64,000 nt of DNA from positions 23,660 through 87,659 of the forward strand of contig CANFQO010000006.1 of assembly GCA_947449135.1 (NCBI GenBank). The letters are read 5' to 3'. The position numbers and the translations under genes were made by a program. Positions 19,741 to 28,883 of the stretch are shown piece after piece (the first letter of the stretch is position 1; each line of letters starts with the position of its first letter). Source of the stretch: Planctomycetaceae bacterium. Lineage in GTDB: Bacteria > Planctomycetota > Planctomycetia > Pirellulales > UBA1268. The notes beneath the pieces were generated by a model. That model saw only the letters and a program-made list of their open reading frames with translations. It was not told where the DNA came from and made no database searches.

Positions 19741-22700
19741 ATGGAAACGAGTTTCATGAATCCTCTTCGTCTCTGTGGGCTGCTGGTGGAGCATCGTCTG
19801 ACAGTCTTCGCGCAGTTCGTCCTGATGGTGGCCTGCCTGCCGGCAGTGGCTGCAGAACCGGAGCCCGCCAGATCAACGGATGACCGACCGCTCCGCGCCC
19901 TCTGGCTCGGGGTTCCGCATGCCGATGTCACACCTGATCTCCTGGTCGAGCGGATCAAACGGCATCTCGACTGCGAGATCGTCGTCCGACAGGACTGGCA
20001 GCAGGCCCTGCGCGAGCCCGATTTCGCGGCCGGTTTTGCGGCGGTGATCTATTCGCCGTGCGATCCGGAATGCCGCGACATGGAACTGGTCAATCGGGCG
20101 TTGGCCACGGCGAACAGCGGCGTGGGCACGGTGTTTGTCCACTGCGCGATGCACACGTTTCGCCACGTGCCGGAGTGGACGCAGCTGCTGGGGCTGCGAA
20201 CGATCACGCATGATGGCTACCGGCCGCTCGAGCTGAAGGCCCCCGCCGACCCGCCTCCGTTCTTCGCTGGCCTGCCGGCCACCTGGCAGACCGAAGGCGA
20301 CGAACTCTACCCCCACGACGCTCTTCTGGATGGTGTGACACCGCTGCTGAAAGCCTACAGCGTCGAACGGCAGGCCGATCATGTCGTGGCCTGGACACAC
20401 AATTATGGCCAGGGACGGGTGTTTGGCATGTCGCTCGGCCACGATCTCAAGACGGTCGACGCGCTTCCCTATCAGCAGTTGCTGGCGCGAGGGCTTGCAT
20501 GGGCGGCAGGGCGGAAAGAGCCGGTTGGCGCCCGCACTCCTCTCGCCGGAAAGGAAGCGACGTCATTCACCCTGCGGAATGGCGACCGGGTGGTATTCCT
20601 CGGCGACACGCTCATCGAACGCGAAGGGACAGACGGTGAACTGGAGGCCCGACTCACTGCCGCGTTTCCCGGCGTGCAGGCCACGTTCCGCAATCTCGGC
20701 TGGAGCGGCGACACGCCGACCGGCCTGTCACGCGGGTCGATCGAAACTGGCCCCGATCGGTTCGCTGTTCTGAAGAACCAACTGGCTGCCGCCCGGCCCA
20801 CGGTGCTGTTCATCGGCTACTCCGACACTACCGGCATTCGCCCGCTGATCGCGGCGGCCCGAGAGATCGAGCCCTCTGTCCGCTGCGTGCTCGTGTCGCC
20901 CATCAGGCCCGAGCCCCTTGGCCCCCCCTGGCCCGACATGGCTCCACGAACAACCGCAGCGGCCGCTGCCACGGCAGAACTGCGGAGCATCGCCGAGGAA
21001 CTTTCCCTGCGGCTGGTCTCTTTTTTCGATGGCGTGCCGGCCGGGCAACGCGGGCTCACCGACAACGGTATCCATTGGAATGCCGAGGGCTACCGGACGG
21101 GTGCTGCGATCATGGCAGAGCAGTTGGCCTTACCAGCCACGACGCTCACGGCCGCCCAGCAGAAATCGCTGCGAGAGGCGATCGTCGCCAAAAATAGATT
21201 CCATTTTTTCCAGTGGCGGTTTCAGAACTGGATGTATCTGGCCGGGTCGCGTCGAGCGGAGCAAGGACGCATGACGGCGGAACTCCCGCTCTTCGATGCA
21301 TCGATCACGGCGGCCGAATCCCGCATCGGCAGGCTCGCCCGCGGTGAGGCGGTGCCGGTGGCTGATGAGCCAGCGCAGCCGGAGGCGATCGAACCGCAGC
21401 GGCCGCTGCCGGAGTTTCAGCTCGCGGACGGCGTGCAGATCGAACTCTTTGCCGAAAACCCGTTGATCGGCAAGCCGGTGCAGATCTCGTTTGACGAGCG
21501 TGGGCGGATGTGGGTCGTCTGCTCGTCCTCCTATCCGCAGGCCAGCCCGACTGCCCTGCCCGACGACCGGATCTACGTGCTGGAAGACACCGACCGCGAC
21601 GGCGTGGCCGACACCTCCACGCTGTTTGCCGATGGCCTCACGATTCCCTGCGGCGCCGAGCCAGCCAACGGAGGCTGCTATGTGGCCGCCAGCACGGAAC
21701 TGCTGTTTCTGAAAGACACCGATGGCGACGGAAAAGCTGATTCACGACGCGTCGTGCTCAGCGGCTTTGGCACCGACGACACGCATCACCTGATCCATTC
21801 ACTCCGCTACGAGCCGGACGGCTGCCTCTCTTTCAACCAGTCGCTCTTCATCCGCACGAATGTCGAAACGCCCCAGGGCACCGTGCGTGCAGAGCGGGCC
21901 AATGTGTGGCGGTTCGATCCTCGCGACGGTAGCCTTCGCACGGTAGCGCACGGCTGGATCAACCCTTGGTCGCGAGCCGTCGATGCCCATGGCAACTATT
22001 TCACTGACGACAACGCCGGCCGCGGCATCATGTGGACGTTCCGCGATTCGGTCCACGATCTTGGGTCGGCGCCGCGGATGGCCCCCGCCGCCGGGCCGGA
22101 GGGCTCCCCCAAACTGTGCGGCCTGGAGGTGCTCGAAGGCGAGCATTTTCCTGATTCGTGGCAGGGCCACATGATCGCCGGTTCCCACACCGGCCTGGCA
22201 CTTCTGCACTATGACGTCACTGACCGCGGGGCAGGCTTCGGCGCGACGCAACTGCCCGATCTGGTCCGGTCGCAGGACAAATCATTCCGTCCGGTCGACG
22301 TGCGGCTGGGGCCCGATGGCGCGCTCTATGTTGCCGACTGGACCAACCCGATCATCAACCACGGCGAGGTCGATTTTCGTGATCCGAGACGCGATCTCGT
22401 TCACGGTCGGATCTGGCGGGTGAGCATGAAGGACCGACCACCGGCCCGCTGGCAGCCGCTGTCAGGCCTTACCAATCTGCAACTCTGCGACCAGCTCGCG
22501 ACGCCGAATGCGTGGGCCCAGTATCAAGCGCGACGACTCCTCATGGAACAGGGAGCCGCGGTGCTGCCAACGGTGCGGGAGTGGGCTGCCCGACACTCCG
22601 ACGAGATGGCGGGGCTGGAGGCGCTCTGGGTCTGCGAATCGGTCAACCAGTGGGATGAAGCATTGCTCGACAGGAATCTGCGGGCCGGCGATGGGAGGAT

Positions 22701-24309
22701 CCGCGCCGCGGCCACGCGGGTGCTCAGCCGTTCGATCGCTGACCGGCCGGCGAACGTCGAGCATCTCTTCTCGCTGGCCAAGGACGCACATCCGCGGGTG
22801 CGGCTTGAGGCGGCGCGGGGGCTGGCGGTCGTGCCCTCGGCTGAGTCAGCCGCCGCCGTGCTGGCCATGCTTGAGATGCCGGTCGATGCGGATCTCGACT
22901 ACGCGCTCTGGCTGAGCATCCGGGAGCTGGCGCCGGTCTGGGTGAAAGCCATTACCAGTGGCGACTGGTCACCGGAGGGCCGCGAGAAGCAGCTTGCATT
23001 TGGGCTATCGGCCATCGAGCCCCGCTACGCCGCAGAAACACTGGCCTTTCTTCTCAAGGATCGATCGCTCGCCCGTGACGGCAGTGGGCCGTGGCTGGAA
23101 CTGATTGGCCGGGCCGGCGATAGCCAGGCGGTGAACCGGCTCTATGCACAACTTCTCGGGCCGTCTCTGTCAGTTGCCACGCCACCCAACACTTCAGCCA
23201 CCGACACAGCGAACAGCGGTGCTGCTGCCAGTGGATTTGACGAGCGGGCCTTTCCAGCTGTACTCGAGGCGCTCGCTGAGGCGGCAAGGCTCCGCGGCGT
23301 ACGACCGAGCGACAGGCGGGGTGAACTCCGGCGATTTCTCTCCACCGGCAAAGAGCAGATGCAACTACCTGCCGTGAGGCTGGCGGGGGCGTGGCGGGAA
23401 GGAGAACTCGGCGACGCGTTGGTGACTCTTGCCGCCGCGGCCGACACTTCCGAACCGCTGCGATCAGCCGCCTTCGACAGCCTGCTGGCGTGCGGCGGGG
23501 GCACCGGCCTGCCAGGACTCGCTACGCTCACGGCTCCGGGCACACCGACGAACCTCCGCCGCCGCGCCGTCTTCACGCTGGCCAGTTGTGATCCGGCCGC
23601 CGGCGACCCCGCAGTGCTGGCGCTGCTGCGCGAAACGTCGTCGCCCGAGGCGACGGAGCTGTGGCGTGAACTTCTCCGCTATGCCGGCGTCGTGGGCCGC
23701 CTGCGGGAGCTCATCACTGAGCATGAGCTGCCGGCGGAGGTGCTCGCCGAAGGATTCCGACAGATGCAGTCGGCCAACATCGGCGACGCGGAACTGCGTC
23801 GGTTGCTGGCGACGAAATCGGGCAATCCGCCACCGGCCTACGGCTGGGGCGACTACCACAACATAGCCACCCGAGCGATGCAGCAGGGAGACGCCGCCCG
23901 CGGTGCCTTGGTCTATCAGCGGCCAGAAATGGGCTGTGTCGGCTGCCATGCGATCGCAGGCGTGGGCGGAAAAGTCGGTCCCGATCTCAGCACGATCGGC
24001 GCGAGCGCCCCGTTGGACTACATCGTCGAATCACTGCTCACGCCCGGGGCCGCCGTGAAGGAGGGCTACACCGCATTGCTGGTGGTCACCGACGATGGCC
24101 GCCAACACCTCGGCCTGCCGGTGAGTGAGACAGAAACAGAATTGGTGCTGCGTGATGCCAAGGGGCAGGAGATCAGGCTGACGAAAGCAACGATCGAGGA
24201 ACGCACATCAGCCGGCTCGATGATGCCCGCCGGCCTGACCGACCCGCTTCCGCCGGGCGATCTGCTCGACCTCATCCGGTTCTGCGCGGAACTGGGCAGA
24301 TCACCCTGA
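19741..24309 (+). CDS. ThuA / SGNH-like / PVC-type membrane-bound dehydrogenase / HEAT / cytochrome c fusion
   Basis: A 1522-residue exported multidomain protein. Starts ATG 19741 or 19756 give a signal ending near AVAAEPEP. The order is a ThuA-like domain (about 46-257; VFVHCAMHTFRHVPEW, GRVFGMSLGHD), an SGNH-hydrolase-like domain (about 280-500) whose first block reads FLGDTLIE with Thr where the nucleophilic Ser is usual, though DNGIHWN retains the distal Asp/His, then the PVC-type dehydrogenase propeller (about 561-905; VQIELFAENPLIGKPVQISF, GPDGALYVADW), HEAT-like helices (about 920-1365) and a C-terminal heme domain (CVGCHA near 1399, GGKVGPDLSTIG). Family knowledge: such proteins pair sugar or alcohol oxidation with a c-type heme; the substrate is unknown. 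Confidence 0.9.
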   Translation: METSFMNPLRLCGLLVEHRLTVFAQFVLMVACLPAVAAEPEPARSTDDRPLRALWLGVPHADVTPDLLVERIKRHLDCEIVVRQDWQQALREPDFAAGFAAVIYSPCDPECRDMELVNRALATANSGVGTVFVHCAMHTFRHVPEWTQLLGLRTITHDGYRPLELKAPADPPPFFAGLPATWQTEGDELYPHDALLDGVTPLLKAYSVERQADHVVAWTHNYGQGRVFGMSLGHDLKTVDALPYQQLLARGLAWAAGRKEPVGARTPLAGKEATSFTLRNGDRVVFLGDTLIEREGTDGELEARLTAAFPGVQATFRNLGWSGDTPTGLSRGSIETGPDRFAVLKNQLAAARPTVLFIGYSDTTGIRPLIAAAREIEPSVRCVLVSPIRPEPLGPPWPDMAPRTTAAAAATAELRSIAEELSLRLVSFFDGVPAGQRGLTDNGIHWNAEGYRTGAAIMAEQLALPATTLTAAQQKSLREAIVAKNRFHFFQWRFQNWMYLAGSRRAEQGRMTAELPLFDASITAAESRIGRLARGEAVPVADEPAQPEAIEPQRPLPEFQLADGVQIELFAENPLIGKPVQISFDERGRMWVVCSSSYPQASPTALPDDRIYVLEDTDRDGVADTSTLFADGLTIPCGAEPANGGCYVAASTELLFLKDTDGDGKADSRRVVLSGFGTDDTHHLIHSLRYEPDGCLSFNQSLFIRTNVETPQGTVRAERANVWRFDPRDGSLRTVAHGWINPWSRAVDAHGNYFTDDNAGRGIMWTFRDSVHDLGSAPRMAPAAGPEGSPKLCGLEVLEGEHFPDSWQGHMIAGSHTGLALLHYDVTDRGAGFGATQLPDLVRSQDKSFRPVDVRLGPDGALYVADWTNPIINHGEVDFRDPRRDLVHGRIWRVSMKDRPPARWQPLSGLTNLQLCDQLATPNAWAQYQARRLLMEQGAAVLPTVREWAARHSDEMAGLEALWVCESVNQWDEALLDRNLRAGDGRIRAAATRVLSRSIADRPANVEHLFSLAKDAHPRVRLEAARGLAVVPSAESAAAVLAMLEMPVDADLDYALWLSIRELAPVWVKAITSGDWSPEGREKQLAFGLSAIEPRYAAETLAFLLKDRSLARDGSGPWLELIGRAGDSQAVNRLYAQLLGPSLSVATPPNTSATDTANSGAAASGFDERAFPAVLEALAEAARLRGVRPSDRRGELRRFLSTGKEQMQLPAVRLAGAWREGELGDALVTLAAAADTSEPLRSAAFDSLLACGGGTGLPGLATLTAPGTPTNLRRRAVFTLASCDPAAGDPAVLALLRETSSPEATELWRELLRYAGVVGRLRELITEHELPAEVLAEGFRQMQSANIGDAELRRLLATKSGNPPPAYGWGDYHNIATRAMQQGDAARGALVYQRPEMGCVGCHAIAGVGGKVGPDLSTIGASAPLDYIVESLLTPGAAVKEGYTALLVVTDDGRQHLGLPVSETETELVLRDAKGQEIRLTKATIEERTSAGSMMPAGLTDPLPPGDLLDLIRFCAELGRSP

Positions 24310-24350
24310 ACCGCAGGGGCGAGAAGTCCCTGATTCTCTCTCTGAGCGTG

Positions 24351-24356
24351 TATAAA
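24351..24356 (+). promoter_or_regulatory. Possible -10 element (TATAAA)
   Basis: TATAAA lies 44 nt before the hydrolase start, in the 90-bp gap after the dehydrogenase fusion. No convincing -35 hexamer is seen at 15-18 nt, so this rests only on the -10 resemblance in a GC-rich background. Confidence 0.25.
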
Positions 24357-24399
24357 AAATGCCGGTTCATCTGAACACTCTCATGGTTGGAAATCGTTC

Positions 24400-26232
24400 A
24401 TGATCCGTGCGTGCATTGCCGCTGTTTTCGGCGTCCTCATCCCGATCATGGCATTCGCCGCCGATGCACCCAAAGCCCCCGGCACCGTCGAAGAACTCTG
24501 GGCGGACTTCGATCCCCGACAGGATGAACTCGATGTCCACGTGGTGCGGGAGTGGGAGAGCGACGGCATCGTCTATCGCTACGTCACCTATCGCATTGGC
24601 ACTTTCAAAGACAAACCGGCCCGTATGGCAGCCTTCTTCGGCTACCCAAAGGGAGCGACGAATCTGCCCGGGCTACTGCATCTTCACGGCGGTGGCCAGC
24701 GAGCCTTTCTCCATCAGGTCGAGTTCTATGCCAAGCTTGGCTACGCCTGCCTGTCGATCAATTGGGGTGCCCGGGAAATGGAAGACGCCAAGGATGGCGA
24801 CCCGAATACGGACTGGGGAGTAGTCGACCCGACGCAGAAAAACGTGCCGGGATATTTCAACCTTAAGCCCGGCGACACATACCTCGATCCGTTCGAGTCC
24901 CCTCGCAACAACAACTGGTACCTGCTCACGCTCGCAGCCCGACGCGGCCTGACATTTCTGGAACGCCAGCCGGAGGTCGACGCCGACCGCCTCGGCGTGT
25001 ATGGCGATTCGATGGGCGGCAGCCTGACGGTCTACGTCGCCGGCTCCGACAGCCGGGTCAAGGCTGCGGCACCTTCGATCGGCGGCTCAGGCTTCCGTAC
25101 CAAGCCGTGGCCGCTGCTGCCACAGCAGGCGAGCATTGAAGCACCGAACGGCGACCTGACACTGTATGACGCGACCATCGGTTTCGAGTCGTATGCGCCG
25201 CACATCAAAGCTCCATTGCTCTGGCTGGGAACGACCAACGATTTTCATGGGATCATCGACGACACCTATCGCACCGGCGGGTTGATCCCACACCAGAACG
25301 TCCGCTACGCGTTCACGCCGCACACAAACCATCGCTTCACACCAGAGTTCGCCGTCACGCGACGACTCTGGTTCGACCAGTACCTCCAAACACGCTTTAC
25401 GTTTCCAGCAACACCGGAATCGACGCTGGACCTCGCCACAGAAGACCACGTTCCCACGCTGCAGGTCATTCCTGATTCGTCGCAGGAAGTGACGGGGGTT
25501 CACATCTACTATTCGGTCGATCCTGATCCACGAGCGAGGTTCTGGCGATCAGCCGAAGCCACGCAATCGGATACCTCCTGGACGGCCAGACTGCCGATCC
25601 TGACCGTCGATCAACCCCTCTTCGCTTTTGCGAACGTCAGCTACGGGCTGCAAAAGACGGCATCGGAACCGTACGCCCACCCGACCGAACACTTTGCAAT
25701 CAGTTCCCTGCTCCACGTGGCTGTTCCCGACGAACTCAAGCGCGCGGGCGTGACGGCAACGGACACACCTTCCGCGTTGATCGACGACCTCTCACGCGGC
25801 TACCAGGACTGGTACCTGCTGTCGGCAGACAACCCACATCACTGGGAATACTCAACGCGAAAACTCACCGACCCAAAGTGGCAGGGACACTCCGGGCAGC
25901 GGCTCACGCTCGATGTCGAGGCCGAGAAACCAAACGAACTGATCGTCATCCTGACGGAAAACCTCTTTCGTCCGTACCGCGGCAGGTCGCAGGAGTTCGT
26001 GGTGGTCGTGAAGCTTAACGGCGGTGCTGGCACGCAATCGGTGTCACTTGAGCCGGCCGATTTCAAGACCATCGACGGCGAGGCGATGTCTTCGTGGAAG
26101 AATGTCGATCTCCTCAGCGTGCGGGCGTATTACGAGAATTCTGGAACGATGCTCGGCAGCAAGAACTGGGCGGGGAGTCAGCCGAAGCTTCGAAAAATCT
26201 GGTGGCAAGCTCCTGATGGCCTTTCTCCGTAG
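24400..26232 (+). CDS. Exported alpha/beta hydrolase (acetylxylan esterase / dienelactone hydrolase-like)
   Basis: A 610-residue protein with a signal peptide (about 1-21, ending AFAADAP). The alpha/beta hydrolase core spans about 85-330: an oxyanion-type segment GLLHLHGGGQRAF, nucleophile elbow GDSMGG (Ser near 204), a probable acidic residue in LWLGTTNDFHG and a probable His in HTNHRFTPEF. The C-terminal ~250 residues form beta-rich segments (SDTSWTARLPILTVDQPLF, FVVVVKLNGGAGTQSVSL) of unknown role, perhaps glycan binding. Length is roughly double a minimal esterase. Carbohydrate deacetylation is a plausible role from family and neighbourhood, but not proven. The 133-bp gap to the next gene holds no recognisable signal. 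Confidence 0.85.
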   Translation: MIRACIAAVFGVLIPIMAFAADAPKAPGTVEELWADFDPRQDELDVHVVREWESDGIVYRYVTYRIGTFKDKPARMAAFFGYPKGATNLPGLLHLHGGGQRAFLHQVEFYAKLGYACLSINWGAREMEDAKDGDPNTDWGVVDPTQKNVPGYFNLKPGDTYLDPFESPRNNNWYLLTLAARRGLTFLERQPEVDADRLGVYGDSMGGSLTVYVAGSDSRVKAAAPSIGGSGFRTKPWPLLPQQASIEAPNGDLTLYDATIGFESYAPHIKAPLLWLGTTNDFHGIIDDTYRTGGLIPHQNVRYAFTPHTNHRFTPEFAVTRRLWFDQYLQTRFTFPATPESTLDLATEDHVPTLQVIPDSSQEVTGVHIYYSVDPDPRARFWRSAEATQSDTSWTARLPILTVDQPLFAFANVSYGLQKTASEPYAHPTEHFAISSLLHVAVPDELKRAGVTATDTPSALIDDLSRGYQDWYLLSADNPHHWEYSTRKLTDPKWQGHSGQRLTLDVEAEKPNELIVILTENLFRPYRGRSQEFVVVVKLNGGAGTQSVSLEPADFKTIDGEAMSSWKNVDLLSVRAYYENSGTMLGSKNWAGSQPKLRKIWWQAPDGLSP

Positions 26233-26365
26233 GTGCGGCCTCTCTCCATTATGTCCATTTTTCGGTTCCAGAAGCGGAATACCCTTCAGAACGAAGGTCG
26301 CACTCCCTGCCGTCCACTGACTATCATGCTGAGAGCGGCCGCCGCGCCTGCCAACGCCACGGAAC

Positions 26366-28843
26366 ATGAACACACTCATGCCCACACACCTTCCGGCCGC
26401 CAGCCTCGCTGATCGACCCACGGCTCTCCATTTCCGTGGGCTCGGCCTGACGGCCGCAGCGATGATCGTAATTGTCGTGGGTAGTCCAGCCGCGGCGGTC
26501 GACTTCGCGCACGATGTGGTGCCGATCCTGCGTGTGCACTGCGGCAAGTGCCACACCGGCGCCGCGCGACAGGGGGGCTTCTCGCTCAACACCCGTGAGA
26601 CGACGCTTGCCGGCGGCGACTCTGGCACGGCCGGCTTCGTGGCAGGAAAGGCGGCCGAGAGCGAACTGATCGCCCGTGTCACGAGTGCCGACCCCGACTA
26701 CCGGATGCCGAGCGAAGGGGAGCCGCTGCCAGCAGAGGCGATCGCCATGCTCAAGGCCTGGATCGACGAACAGGCCCCATGGACCGAGGGATTTTCATTC
26801 CAGGGTGAACTCTATGAGCCGCCGCTGCGACTGCGGGAAGTCACGCTTCCGGCGGCGCAGGATGGCCGCATCAATCCGATTGATCGCATCATCGATGCCT
26901 ATCAGCAGTCTAAGGGCATCCCGCGGGCTCCCGGTTGCGACGACCGCACGTTCATCCGTCGGGTGAGCCTCGATCTGGTCGGCTTGCTGCCCGATTCCGA
27001 GAGTGTCGAGGCGTTTGTCGCCGACTCGAGCCCCACCAAGCGGCAGCAGCTCGTCCGCACGCTGCTCGACGATAAAGTCACCTATGCCGAACACTGGATG
27101 ACGTTCTGGAACGACTTGTTGCGGAACGACTACACCGGCACCGGCTTCATCACCGGCGGCCGCCGGCAGATCACCAGCTGGCTCTATCGGGCGCTCGTCG
27201 ACAACATGCCCTACGACGAGTTTGTCCGGTCACTGGTGGCCCCCACCGACGCCTCGCGGGGCTTCATCGATGGCATCGTCTGGCGGGGCGAGGTGAACTC
27301 CAGCCAGACCGTGCCAATCCAGTTCGCCCAGAACATCGGCCAGACATTTCTCGGCATCAATCTCAAGTGTGCCAGCTGCCACGACAGCTTCGTCGATCGC
27401 TGGAAGCTTCAGGAGACCTACGATCTCGCGGCGATCGCCGCACCGACCGAATTGGAGCTCTACCGCTGCGACAAGGCGACCGGCGCAAAGGCGACGCCCG
27501 GCTGGATGTTTGCCGATCTGGGGCAGGTCGATCCCGCCGCGTCTCCCGAGCAGCGGCTGGCACAGCTGGCCGCGCTGATGACCAAGCCCGAGAACGGCTG
27601 GCTGTCGCGGAACCTCGTCAACCGGCTCTGGCAGCGGCTGCTGGGTCGGGGACTGGTGCATCCGGTCGATGCCCTGCGAACCCGCCCCTGGAGTGAGGAT
27701 CTGCTCGACTGGCTCGCCGGCGACCTTGTATCTCATGGCTGGGACACCAAGCATGTGCTGGAGATGATCTGCACGTCGGAGGCCTATGGCGAGATCACGC
27801 CATCGCTCGACGCCCCGGCACTCGGCAACGCCTATGCATTCGCCGGGCCGCTCTCCCGTCGCATGACGGCGGAACAATTCACCGATGCACTCTGGCAGCT
27901 CACCGGCGCCGCTCCGGTGAAGCCCGACGCCGAGGTGGTACGGTTTGAAACCCCTCCGGCCACTGACGGCCCGCCCCCCTCCACCTGGATTTGGACGAAT
28001 GCGACCGGCGCCGCTGAGCCGGGCGAGAAACGGACGTTCCGAGGAAAGCTCGCACTCTCGGCCGAACCGCTGCATGCGGTGGCCGTGTTCTCCGCCGACA
28101 ACCGGGCGGTGATGTTTGTCAACGGCCAGCGGATTGCAGCCTGCGAAGATTGGGCACACCCACTGTCCCAGCAGATCACCGTCCCGCTCCATGCCGGCGA
28201 GAACACGATCCTGGTCGTGGTCACCAATGGCGAGGCGGGCGGCCCGGCAGCGTTGCGAGCAGAAATACGAGCGCGACTGGTCGACGGCTCGGAGGCGAGC
28301 CTCTCGACCGACTCCACCTGGGAATGGACGGTGCAGAGGCCGATCGACAAAGGGAAGTTCCCCGAAGACAGAGATCCTGGTGACTGGCAGTCTGGCGTAG
28401 TGATCACGGATCAATCGGTCTGGAAGGGGGCGGATGCGGCATTTGCTGATGGCCTGCGTGCGGCGGCACCTGGTCCGCTCCCGATGGTGCGGGCGGTGCT
28501 CGTGAAGGGCACATCGCTGATGGCAGCGCTCGGTCGGCCGAATCGGGATCAGGTGGTTACGTCGCGGCCGAGTGATCTGACGACGCTCGAGGCGATCCAA
28601 CTGGCCAACGAGCAGACGCTTTCAGACTGGTTTGTCAGCGGCGGGGAGCGAATTCTTGCCGCCCACGGGCCGCGGAGCGACGACGTTATACAATGGATGT
28701 TTGCAGCAGCGCTCTCCCGCGGGCCCACCGCCGCCGAGGCCGTCGCCGCCGCCGAGATCCTCACCCCCACGCCAACGGCCCAGACCGTGGCCGATTGCCT
28801 GTGGGCTGTCTGCATGCTGCCGGAGTTTCAACTGGTCCGCTGA
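26366..28843 (+). CDS. DUF1549/DUF1553 diheme-motif protein with a beta-sandwich insert (module D)
   Basis: An 825-residue protein. The signal-anchor region is at about 27-45; heme motif CGKCHT at 59-64; DUF1549 (FIRRVSLDLVGLLPD) with second heme motif CASCHDS near 334; DUF1553 (SRNLVNRLWQRLLGRG). A roughly 165-residue beta-rich domain (about 525-690; AVAVFSADNRAVMFVNGQ, VPLHAGENTILVVVTN) resembles the sugar-binding-like jelly-roll N-terminal domains of GH2 enzymes and is inserted before the last DUF1553 segment (LMAALGRPNRDQVVTSRP). Its DUF1549 second motif reads CHDS rather than the CHDHK of other modules. It is followed 40 nt later by its DUF1501 partner. Confidence 0.9.
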   Translation: MNTLMPTHLPAASLADRPTALHFRGLGLTAAAMIVIVVGSPAAAVDFAHDVVPILRVHCGKCHTGAARQGGFSLNTRETTLAGGDSGTAGFVAGKAAESELIARVTSADPDYRMPSEGEPLPAEAIAMLKAWIDEQAPWTEGFSFQGELYEPPLRLREVTLPAAQDGRINPIDRIIDAYQQSKGIPRAPGCDDRTFIRRVSLDLVGLLPDSESVEAFVADSSPTKRQQLVRTLLDDKVTYAEHWMTFWNDLLRNDYTGTGFITGGRRQITSWLYRALVDNMPYDEFVRSLVAPTDASRGFIDGIVWRGEVNSSQTVPIQFAQNIGQTFLGINLKCASCHDSFVDRWKLQETYDLAAIAAPTELELYRCDKATGAKATPGWMFADLGQVDPAASPEQRLAQLAALMTKPENGWLSRNLVNRLWQRLLGRGLVHPVDALRTRPWSEDLLDWLAGDLVSHGWDTKHVLEMICTSEAYGEITPSLDAPALGNAYAFAGPLSRRMTAEQFTDALWQLTGAAPVKPDAEVVRFETPPATDGPPPSTWIWTNATGAAEPGEKRTFRGKLALSAEPLHAVAVFSADNRAVMFVNGQRIAACEDWAHPLSQQITVPLHAGENTILVVVTNGEAGGPAALRAEIRARLVDGSEASLSTDSTWEWTVQRPIDKGKFPEDRDPGDWQSGVVITDQSVWKGADAAFADGLRAAAPGPLPMVRAVLVKGTSLMAALGRPNRDQVVTSRPSDLTTLEAIQLANEQTLSDWFVSGGERILAAHGPRSDDVIQWMFAAALSRGPTAAEAVAAAEILTPTPTAQTVADCLWAVCMLPEFQLVR

Positions 28844-28883
28844 CGGTTTCACCGCTTGTTGTCCACAGTTTGAGGAGAGGCCA

